From contig NC_080585.1 of assembly GCF_029962835.1 (NCBI RefSeq), forward strand, positions 57,461,443 to 57,525,442: DNA of 64,000 nucleotides, written 5' to 3'. Shown in pieces: positions 55,801-64,000 of this stretch (position 1 is the first letter of the stretch; the number at the start of each line of letters is the position of its first letter). The notes under the pieces were generated by a model. It was not told the DNA's origin and made no database searches. It was given only the letters and a program-made list of their open reading frames with translations. Origin of the DNA: Magnolia sinica (taxonomy: Eukaryota; Streptophyta; Magnoliopsida; Magnoliales; Magnoliaceae). The translations under genes and the position numbers were made by a program.

Positions 55801-57790
55801 TTGAGGGAGTGTAGGTGAGGGCATGCATCATTATCACATACCATTCTTGCATTAACAAGAGTAATCTAGGATATGATTGCTGTACTGATTTATCATTACC
55901 TATTGAGTTGAACACTCACTCCCACTCTGGGATGGTGTTTTAAAACACCAACCAGACTCTGTCTTAGTTGCAGATGATGGCGCAGCTTATGAAGCGGAGC
56001 CTGATTTTTATGACGACGAGGAGGAGTTCTCGTATATGAAGTATTCTGGCGGGTTCATGTAAGCCGCATTCTGATCGTCGGGGCTATAGGGATTTCATGA
56101 TGTAGGTGGACCTACACATTTTGATATTTTGTATTTTGAAATGATACATGTAATTGTTTAACCTGGAACATGATTATACTTTGGAGACGCACCACCACTT
56201 ATACATTTTATACATACCTATCATGGTCTTCCACTTGCATAATTTAACTGCCTCTGGGGTATGATATGTTGATTTGGTATAATCCCACTCATGTTTAGTG
56301 CACTAACACAGACAACATTTAATCATCATTATCCATGTTGCATAGGTGATGCATTGGAACTTGGGAATTGAACTTCTACTCAACCCTTGATTTTCAGAGC
56401 ATTACAGGAAAGGTTGAGCAGGAAGCATCCCCATTTCTATAATCGTAACGCGTGAATCCATCTTTTGTATAAATTTTGTAAATTCTCATGTTGATTGAGT
56501 AAGCTCCTGAGTTTATGTGGAATTTTGAACCAGTTCCTCTTGAGGTTTCCCTTGATTTGGAATTTGTTTAAGGAATCCTTGAGGAGTAACAGTTTGTCCA
56601 TTCTTCCAACTGAAGTTTGGATGATTTCTCCAACTAGAATTGTATGTATTAGAGGTGGGTCCATTAAAAGGTCTTTGGTAACTATTCACAGCATTAGATT
56701 ACTCATTTAGTGCCTCTTGAAAAGCAGGTATTGTTGGACAATTTTCAATTGTGTGAACGTTGCAAGCACAAATACCGCAAACAGTTTCCTTAGCCTTATC
56801 CTTCTTTAATTCCATTGCCTCAAATTTCCTTATGAGATTAGCTACTTTAGCATTGATATCATCATCCTCTTTCAAAAGGTATATTCCACCCCTCTCCTTT
56901 GATTGAGTAGGCCTAGAGATGGTACTCGATTTTGGGGAGATGTCGCATGATTGTACGGTTTCAGCAAGTTTGTTAAAGTAATCCCACACCTCATTGACAT
57001 GTTTATTCATGAAATCCCAATTGCACATTGTCTTGACGAATTGACGCATGGAAGATGTTAGTCCATCGTGAAAGAAAGTTGTTATGCGCCACATTTCAAA
57101 ACCGTGTTGTGGGCATGAACTGACAAGATCCTTGAACCGCTCCCAACATTGGAAGAATGTTTCATCTTCCTTTTGGGCGAAGTTCATGATCGACTTCCTA
57201 ATGGTGTTCGTCTTATGGTATGGAAAGAATTTTTTTATGAACTCCATCATGTCATTCCATATGCTAATAGATCGTGGACGTAGTGAGTGCAACCACATCT
57301 TAGCTTTCTCTTTTAAGGAGAAAGGAAAGAGTTTTAGCCTGACTATGTCCTCAGACACGTTAGGAAAGTATAAGGTGGCTATAACCTCATCAAATTCTTG
57401 CAAGTGCGGGTATGGACTTTCAGATTCAAGTCCAAGGAACTTTGGAAGGAGTTGGATCACTCTAGGCTTGATATCCATGTTTCTTGTGTTTTCTGGAAAA
57501 CCATACAAGAAGGGGTGTTCACCTCCGCCGGTTGTAAATAATCTCACAAAGTGCGAGGCGGGGCAAGCACCTCATTCTCATCCTAGACTTCCTCAACCCA
57601 AGGTCGAGGTTGTCTTCCCGGTTGATTGACTGGTTGATTGGCAGCCATTACCTCAATTAACTCTGAGGACCTTGAGTGGTATCTAATCCTGTGATGGATA
57701 GATAACCCCTCAACCAATCCTCCTAACCTAAACCTAAAAAGGGAGGGAATAAGAATTCTGGAAAAAGAAAGGAAGAGAATTAGAAACAAG
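52881..57790 (-). pseudogene. Athila 2 gag region, split by a solo LTR
   Basis: The N-terminal half (56407-57790) retains the Retrotrans_gag block: LPKFLGLESESPYPHLQEF, LKLFPFSLKEKAKMWLHSLR, KKFFPYHKT and EDETFFQCWERFKDLVSSC, with CGICACNVHTIENC as the knuckle. The other part lies at 52881-53284 beyond the inserted solo LTR. Fossil. Confidence 0.85.
53280..56411 (+). mobile_element. 3.1-kb solo LTR inserted in Athila 2 gag
   Basis: The body (53285-56406) starts TGTAACGTCTCAG and ends CAGAGCATTACA. GGAAA precedes it (53280-53284) and follows it (56407-56411). No internal region, primer site or gene is present, so this is a solo LTR. The termini recall Tekay/Del-type chromovirus LTRs. A plausible promoter is CTATATAAGG at 54061, followed by a GA-rich leader. 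It is unrelated in sequence to the Athila LTRs. Confidence 0.85.
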
Positions 57791-58184
57791 TTACCAGATT
57801 GGAAGTTCCTAATTTAATATCCTGCAAAACAAAACAAAAGAAATCAGTTTCTAAAAACAGAAATTCTAAACTTAGAAAGTTTCTAAAAATAAAAATAGAA
57901 AGATGAGTTAGTTTCTTTTAAAAAAAAAAACAATTATAGAATTAGAAAGTTTCTAAAAACAGAAAACAAACCCTAATATAAAAATAGAAAGATAGAAAAA
58001 TTAGAAAGAGATTACTAAATTAGAAGTTTCTATATTAAGATCCTACAAAACAGGAAAGTTAGGTTAGTTTCTAAAAAAAAAAACAAATATCTAGAAAAAC
58101 CCTAATCGTAAAAATAAAAAGTAAATAAATCCTAATCTTAACCTATTTCTAAAACTAATCAATCTCAGAAAAACACAACCGTTA

Positions 58185-58199
58185 ATCCCCAGCAACGGC
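58185..58199 (-). other. Partial primer-binding site of Athila 2
   Basis: On the minus strand GCCGTTGCTGGGGAT remains. The leading TGGC of the site is separated by the element starting at 58200. The last five bases, ACGGC, should be the target duplication of that element. Confidence 0.75.
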
Positions 58200-60287
58200 T
58201 GTTGAGGGTCAAATATTGCATATCAGACCCAATTATTACCTGAATTTATGGACATGATACTATTTAATGCACCAATTTAATCGTGTTTGTGATGCAAGGT
58301 GTATTTACAAGCATAGACTGAAAAAGGATGCTAAAAGCATGGATTTAACGTTCAGAATGCACCAAGGCAAGGGACGGACTCCAAGGGACCAAGATCGACG
58401 GAATTACATGCCAGGGATCCACGAAAATTGAGAAACTGAAGCTCAAGCGGCCTGAAAGTCAGCCAGAATGCAAGATCACTGGGTTTTCATCATCTGTTTG
58501 GCTCGAAACTTTATACATGGCTCGAGGACCAAAAACTAACCGTACACGTCAAATTTCAGCCATTGGATCCTCGTGAAAGTGGCTGAACTAACAGATCAGT
58601 CCATAAAATCCTGATTTGGGGCCCACCCGCTGTCCAGATACGCTTTAACTTTGGCCCCCACGGTTCAAATGAAATGGAGAACAAGATGAATGGTGTGGAT
58701 TTCTCATAATCATTATACAGTGTACATACTATACTTTTTGCACTAAGAGTGGACGTGAACTCTGTTTCTGTCATGAAACAGAGACTGAGGATGATCTCAG
58801 TGGGCCATCATCATGGTCCAAATGCTCAATCCGAGCCGTCCATCATGCAGAGGGGCTCGATTTAGCCAAACCCATGTTGACTTTATGCACTCATGCATGC
58901 ACACTTGTTGGTTTCAATGGTCACAAATGGACTGCCCTACAACTATTGCAGCTGATTTCTTCCGTGGGTCACGCCGAATCTGATCCAAAATCCATCTCTC
59001 TTACCAAAATTTTGTCACGAATCTAATGGACGGTTTGGATTTCTCAAGCGACAAGGTAAGTGGGCCCCACTAGTAGCTCAGCGCAAGTCCTGCGCAGGCA
59101 GAGAGTCCAAACAGCGCCCGGACGCTGCCGCTCTCCGTGGCCCCTTTTGTGATGTCAATCACGACCGGATCAATGATCCAGACCGTTTAAATGATAGAGT
59201 AGGAGATCCTGAACCCCACCAAGAAGTCCGATTCCGATTTTTGACGATCAGTCGTCCAAAATCTCAAGCTAAACAGAAGTACTTTTCTGCGAAATTCTCG
59301 GCTGCGTCAGCTGTGTCTGCGTAAACGAATTTGTTTCCGTTTCGAATACAACAACCTCGCTCCTCCGTCCCTAGCAAGGGATAAAAGGAAGGAAGAGAGG
59401 AAGAGAAAAAAAAAACGGGAAGGAGGGAGCTCGGTTTTGGGTTTTGTGCTCGGTGGGAGAAATCAGAAGAAAAGGAGAAAAAAAAGCTAAGAAGAAAAGG
59501 AGAAAAAGCTGAGGAGATAGGAAGAAAGAGGTTTCCTTTTTCTTTTCCTTTTATTTTATTTCTTTCCTTTAATGTTTTTTTTTCTCTTTGGTTCTAGCAT
59601 AATCATGCTAGGCTGAACCTCTTAGCTAGGGCTAAGAGGTGAAGCTTGTATTGAGATGGGAGACTTTATTTAATTATTTCATTGTGAATTAAACTTGATT
59701 GTGGTTTAATTATTAAATGAATATTTTTCTTAGTCTTTAATGGTCTGTTGTGACTGAAATTACAATGGGTTTGCAATGGCTTTGAATATTTCTTTTCTCT
59801 TTTGATGTTTATGACGTCAGGAGGCCCTGTTGTTCACCATCGTCTCATGGGCATGGTAGGATGACAGTACCTTCCTGATCTTCATACATTGTTGATTGGT
59901 TGGTAATTAGTTTAATTCTATTGTTTACTTTGTCTCCTGGGCATGGTTTGGTGATGGAATCCATTCTAATTCATATACCTTTCATCTCTTGAAAATCAAA
60001 TCAAGTAAGTTCAGTTGAATTCCATAATCCTTGATGCAGGCATAAGATCTCCCTGATCTCTACAAGTGGATCCTCTGAATCCCTAGTTCCTTTCCTTTGA
60101 ATTCCTTAAAGTTTTAGATAATTCTTCCACAATTATTTCTTAAATTCTATTTGATTTAGATAGCATCTTAGTCTAGTTCTAGTTCTACTTTATTTCAGAT
60201 AACGTACAGGTATCAGTCCCTGTGGATTCGACCTCGGTCTTACCGAGTTTATTACTACATCACAACCCTGCACTTGGGGTGTGAACA
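58200..60287 (+). repeat. 5' LTR of Athila 3
   Basis: 2088 bp from TGTTGAGGGTC to GGGGTGTGAACA. In reverse orientation it aligns with the Athila 1 LTRs through several blocks (for example CCGATTCCGATTTTTGACGA against its inverse near 11960, and GTCTCCTGGGCATGGTTTGG). A GA/AAG-rich leader at 59380-59530 and a CT/T-rich stretch probably mark the transcribed part. Confidence 0.9.
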
Positions 60288-60293
60288 AGTTTT

Positions 60294-60311
60294 TGGCGCC
60301 GTTGCCGGGGA
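60294..60311 (+). other. Primer-binding site of Athila 3
   Basis: TGGCGCCGTTGCCGGGGA, six bases after the 5' LTR, the same Asp-tRNA site as Athila 1 (one difference). This supports use of the same priming machinery. Confidence 0.92.
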
Positions 60312-60581
60312 TTGACGGTTACGTTTTCTAAAATTAATTAGTTTTAGAATTAGGTTAGGATTAGGATTTTACTAACTTTAGGCTAAAAGTTTTTATTTTA
60401 TTTTATTCTTAGAAACTAACTTGTTTCCATATTTTGTAGGATCCTAACATAAGTCCATAAATTGGATCTTAATATAAGAATCTTTAGTCTGGTAACATCT
60501 TTCTAACTTCTCCTCTTACTTGATGTATTGCTGTAGGATTTTTCTTTTTTCTAAGATTAGACTCAGAGTTAGGGTTCTACC
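60312..60581 (+). other. Athila 3 leader
   Basis: Closely related to the Athila 1 leader (TTAGGATTAGGATTTTACTA shared type). Two acceptor-like sites, TATTTTGTAGG at about 60432-60442 and TTGCTGTAGG at about 60528-60537, could serve known splicing of Athila leaders; unproven. Confidence 0.55.
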
Positions 60582-62369
60582 ATGGAAGCGTGGGTATGTG
60601 CATATGCCGAGATGGATAAGAGATATTGGGGAATGCCTGAGGGTTGTGGAATTCAACGTATACCTCAAGATTCTTCTCCATCAAGAACAAACATTGAGAA
60701 CCGACTAGAACGCTATGTTCCATCGGTTAATAGGGCCGTATATGATCGTTATTATGGAAACGAGGATTATTATCAACCATTTTATTCTCCCATGTATGAT
60801 CAGTATGACTATTACCAGGGGAAACATCAAAATTTGGAAGATGAACCAACTATATGTTATAATGATTATCCTCTTGGATACCCTACCATTGATATCCAAC
60901 CAGAAACAATCCAAGAGGATTTAGCTCAGCGTAGCCTGGCCTATCTCACGGAAATGAGAAAATCGTTGGAAGCGCTTAATTCGCGCCTTGATAAGATAGA
61001 GGAGGCTCGGTTATCTCAACCACAATTCATTCTAGAAATACAATGCGAGAAAAGTGATCCTAACTCGTTTTGGAAGAACTCTGGAATTACAAATGAGGAG
61101 TTGGATTCTATCAATGAGCATATGGTTCAATTTCCCGATGAGTTGATCTCGATGACTGTTCAAAAGAATGGTCAAGATGCGTGGGTATCTTTCAAATACA
61201 GTGATGATGATACACTTTCCTCACATGACACACAGGATCTCAATGATGATGTAGAGGTTAGTTTTTTCAAACCTCAACCAAACTTAGGTGTAGAATGTGA
61301 GGAGAGCGACCACATCCCAAGTGTGTACTGCACGGAATTAGACGATGATGCTTATTGGGATGATCATCATGAATATACAGCCCAAAGTCCCCTAGAATCA
61401 ATCTCAAGTTTGGTCCAGGTCAATGATCAAGATGTACATGAAGTGGTCGGTCATAATGAGCCACTCCCCTCACCTGACATGTCTGATTTTAAGGTGGAAG
61501 ATGAGCCCCTTACAATCGACTCTTTTAACTCTTGTGAAACATGTTTGGACCACTCCTCTGAATTAAATGATGATGTGATTCGGGAGAAGGACGAGTTGCT
61601 CGCTACGACCTTGGAAATTGAAACCACTAAGTTGAGGCCACCATCTGAGTTGTACACGTTTGACAATTCAACACCTCGATTGAGTAGTTTCAATGAACAA
61701 AGTGATCACATTGATGCTTCCCCTATTGATTTTCAATCTATCTGTGTAGGGCTGGAGCAAGAGAGCACACCTCCGTTTACCTTTAAAGACAATGGATTCC
61801 TTGGGCAGATCATCACAAGCTTTAATGTGGAAAATGAGTCACCCTCAGCTGAATGTCCCAACTCTTTTGATGATTGTTTGGCACACTTTGCAGATTCAAA
61901 TGATCCCATGATAAGAGACATAGTGAATGCCTTGCAAAACAACATCTCGGTAGTCATCACTGACCGAGAGAACCCTTACTCTGAAGCCCCTTCTTCCACA
62001 GATCCTGAATGTTTACCATTAGAGGAGGAGGAGCTGAAAATTGAACTGAAGTCTGCTACTTCGGAATGTGATGAGACTACACCACTTCCTGAAAATTTTT
62101 CTCAATTTGATCTACCTATAGTCTCTGATTCACCATGGGATACTAACTTTGTAACTTTTTCTGACACAGGTGAATCATATATACTTTGGATACCTCAAGC
62201 GAATCAACAGCAAAATTTTAATGAGGTACATAAGTTTCTCTGGAAAGTCAAGCTCCAAGGCGTCCAAGCCTATTGCAAAAAGGGCTTTTGGATGATCCTG
62301 TTGAGGAACTTACTGAGAAACTTATCAAGATACTGGCCGAAAGAGGAACCTTGCGGCTTGACTCAGTAG
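60582..62369 (+). CDS. Unassigned ~595-residue acidic protein of Athila 3
   Basis: The start ATG lies in an ACCATGG context. I do not recognise a gag, protease, RT or env domain. Visible parts: a Tyr-rich stretch at residues 45-100 (VYDRYYGNEDYYQPFYSP), a likely coiled coil at about 107-145 (LTEMRKSLEALNSRLDKIEE), and two related ~80-residue acidic units. The units begin IQCEKSDP (153) and VECEESDH (237), and each passes through QFPDELISM/QSPLESISS and VQKNGQDAW/VQVNDQDVH. Two further related motifs are SCETCLDHSSELNDDVIREK (317) and DCLAHFADSNDPMIRD (431). These resemble LETCLAHSHDFDDDMIRE in the protease-RT spacer of Athila 1, so part of the frame may derive from that spacer. It is strongly acidic and without membrane segments. 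A particle or RNA-packaging role is only a guess. Confidence 0.75.
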   Translation: MEAWVCAYAEMDKRYWGMPEGCGIQRIPQDSSPSRTNIENRLERYVPSVNRAVYDRYYGNEDYYQPFYSPMYDQYDYYQGKHQNLEDEPTICYNDYPLGYPTIDIQPETIQEDLAQRSLAYLTEMRKSLEALNSRLDKIEEARLSQPQFILEIQCEKSDPNSFWKNSGITNEELDSINEHMVQFPDELISMTVQKNGQDAWVSFKYSDDDTLSSHDTQDLNDDVEVSFFKPQPNLGVECEESDHIPSVYCTELDDDAYWDDHHEYTAQSPLESISSLVQVNDQDVHEVVGHNEPLPSPDMSDFKVEDEPLTIDSFNSCETCLDHSSELNDDVIREKDELLATTLEIETTKLRPPSELYTFDNSTPRLSSFNEQSDHIDASPIDFQSICVGLEQESTPPFTFKDNGFLGQIITSFNVENESPSAECPNSFDDCLAHFADSNDPMIRDIVNALQNNISVVITDRENPYSEAPSSTDPECLPLEEEELKIELKSATSECDETTPLPENFSQFDLPIVSDSPWDTNFVTFSDTGESYILWIPQANQQQNFNEVHKFLWKVKLQGVQAYCKKGFWMILLRNLLRNLSRYWPKEEPCGLTQ

Positions 62370-63733
62370 TTTTTCCTTGCTTTCTTAGGACTAGGGTAGT
62401 TGCTTTATTTGTCTGGCTGAAGACGGTAAACTTAGCGCTCCTGGAAGGTAACCCAGCTCTTCATTTCATTTCTTTTTTATCATTAGTTAGTTCAATGTTT
62501 GTGGGTAACATTACTGTAAACCCTCACGAGACTACAACTCGTCCACTAGGGGCAACCTATGGGTTTAAAGGCTTGTTGCATATGCTAAATGCAATCGAGA
62601 GTACCTGCGAAAGTGGTGTAGGTAGGATTTCATTTGTGCTATTGTTATTTTTATTTTATTTTTGTTGGTTTCTCTCTTGTGCTGACCCGCTCTTACGTAG
62701 ATATCTTTGGAAAGCCTCTTGATTCTTTCGTCCAGGTACTATCTTTCCATCACTCTTCTTATATTTCCGTTGTCCCATGTACATCGCATGTTTATTTCTT
62801 TTACATTGAGGACAATGTAGCTTTTAGGTTGGGGGTGGGAGATTAGGTTACCTAATCAGTGTTTTCTTCATCTTGAGCAAAAATTGTGAAAAATTTTAAT
62901 TTTTCAGGATTTTTGATGAAGTCGAAGTGATTTTGACAGGCCATCTAGGGCACTTAGAATTTCAAGATGCGTGATGTTGGTACTTCATGACTCTTGGATT
63001 CAGTTATCTATTAAATTTCACAGCTAAGTTTGAATTGTTAATCCATTATTAGAATTGTGAACATTGGTTGAGTCATGAATTCGCAGGACACATCTCACTT
63101 GCACATTAAGGTTTCAGTTCGATATTAAAGGATTAACTTGGTAATCACTAAACATGAAAGGAACCAACTTGAGAAATTGAATGGATTGGGCGAATAGTCT
63201 TTACCATAGGTTTGCTCCCTATAAATGAGGATTCGATTCCCCATGAATGATATGTGAAAAAGTTGGGTGTACAGTCTTTACCTTAGGTTTGCTTCCTGTA
63301 GGTGAGGATTTGATCCCTCTTCTTGGCGTTACTTCTAATGAAAAAAAAAATCAAAAAATAAAAGAATAAAAAGATAAGGTGTAAGCCAAGTTGGGTTATC
63401 GTGATTTCTCTTATTTGTTACTAATGATATCCTTAAATATCAAGGTGAATCTTAATGTTGATAATTCGAGATTAGACTATGCATCCATGGAATTCAATGT
63501 TTAGAATTGTTCTAATTGATGGACTAATATTTTGAACTTAATTATGAAGTTACCGTGTGCTTAAGTCTAGGAGAGAAAGTAATGCCAGCATTCATGAATC
63601 TTAGAATTCTAGTATCTGAATTGTTTTTTTTTTTTTTTCCATAAATCACTTGAGTTATAAAAATTGTCCTGTAATTCTTAATTTATCTTTCGCATACCTT
63701 GCTCGGGACTAGCAATATGCTGGTTGGGGGTTG
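62370..63733 (+). other. Athila 3 3' untranslated region and polypurine tract
   Basis: From about 62400 (GAAGACGGTAAACTTAGCGC) it tracks the 3' region of Athila 1 closely, including ACTACAACTCGTCCACTAGG and TTACATTGAGGACAATGTAG. The tract TTAGGTTGGGGGTGGGAGAT is at 62824-62843 and the final GGTTGGGGGTTGTG adjoins the 3' LTR. The frame at 62273-62722 spans this shared non-coding DNA and is not taken as a gene. Confidence 0.8.
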
Positions 63734-64000
63734 TGTTGAGGGTCAAATATTGCATATCAGACCCAATTATTACCTGAATTTATGGACATGATACTATTTA
63801 ATGCACCAATTTAATCGTGTTTGTGATGCAAGGTGTATTTACGAGCATGGACTGAAAAAGGATGCTAAAAGCATGGATTTAACGTTCAGAATGCACCAAG
63901 GCAAGGGACGGACTCCAAGGGACCAAGATCGACGGAATTACACGCCAGGGATCCGCGAAAATTGAGAAACTGAAGCTCAAGCGGCCTGAAAGTCAGCCAG
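63734..64000 (+). repeat. 3' LTR of Athila 3, truncated by window end
   Basis: 267 bases matching the start of 58200-60287 with four differences, all transitions. Confidence 0.93.

Larger units (their letters stand above)
46779..58199 (-). mobile_element. Athila-type LTR retrotransposon (Athila 2), older, with two insertions
   Basis: Minus strand. The 3' LTR is at 46779-48098, followed inward by a 3' region, integrase, RNase H/RT, protease, gag, leader and part of the primer site at 58185-58199. The 5' LTR is not in the window because another element begins at 58200. It carries a solo LTR within its gag region. Coding text is much more worn than in Athila 1, with many breaks. The LTR is shorter (1.32 kb against 2.17 kb), so it is a different subfamily. 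Confidence 0.88.
58200..64000 (+). mobile_element. Non-autonomous Athila-family element (Athila 3), runs off right edge
   Basis: Plus strand: 5' LTR 58200-60287, Asp-type primer site 60294-60311, AT-rich leader, one ~595-codon frame (60582-62369), a 3' region, G-rich tract GGTTGGGGGTTGTG, then a 3' LTR from 63734 cut by the window end. Leader and 3' region align with Athila 1, but the gag-pol block is absent. The visible 267 bases of the two LTRs differ at four sites. It looks structurally whole as far as seen and recently inserted. It presumably depends on proteins from Athila relatives. Confidence 0.88.

Noticed and set aside
62273-62722. A 149-codon frame overlapping the end of the Athila 3 frame
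   Set aside because: Most of it is the conserved non-coding 3' region also found in Athila 1, where the frame is not kept.

Overview
The window is repeat-dense nuclear DNA from a flowering plant. It holds no intact host protein gene, rRNA or tRNA that I can recognise. Many intergenic repeats are built on a GTGGGCCCACC...TGATGTATG motif, often as foldbacks. From memory these are typical of magnoliids (laurel and magnolia relatives). That placement is an inference. There are no bacterial, organellar or CRISPR features.

Layout. (1) 1-1696: minus-strand 5' part of a Copia LTR element (LTR, primer site, gag, zinc knuckle) that runs off the left edge. (2) 1697-3234: spacer with a CA microsatellite and a MITE-like foldback. 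(3) 3235-25148: one ~22-kb CACTA (EnSpm) DNA transposon with terminal CACTA/TAGTG, GCGCC-rich subterminal repeats and a CCT target duplication. It carries a TNP1-like gene fragment and two exons copied from a host NOT1 (CCR4-NOT scaffold) gene. It was later invaded by a tiny RTE-LINE tail and by a young Athila-type Ty3/gypsy element at 10873-22586. (4) 25149-30809: intergenic DNA with two SINEs, foldback elements and a hAT-like MITE. (5) 30810-37189 and 38580-44604: two related ~6-kb units. Each starts TG, ends CA and has its own 5-bp duplication, so they are best read as separate giant solo LTRs. They contain ATGGGCC-rich arrays and, in the second, a ~43-bp satellite-like array. (6) 45171-64000: an onion of insertions. 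A plus-strand Copia element is split by a second, older minus-strand Athila element from 46779. That element holds a 3.1-kb solo LTR in its gag region (53285-56406), and its primer site is split at 58200 by a third, plus-strand Athila relative.

The most unusual object is the third Athila relative (58200 to beyond 64000). It shares LTRs, tRNA primer site, leader, 3' region and polypurine tract with the autonomous Athila elements here. The whole gag-pol block, however, is replaced by one ~595-codon open frame for an acidic, tyrosine-rich, internally repeated protein that I cannot assign. It looks like a trans-mobilised, non-autonomous partner. The second notable object is the CACTA element with captured NOT1 exons, whose limits are backed by a related unoccupied site at about 26390-26525.

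Retroelement entries are treated as fossils: family, limits, parts and rough age only.
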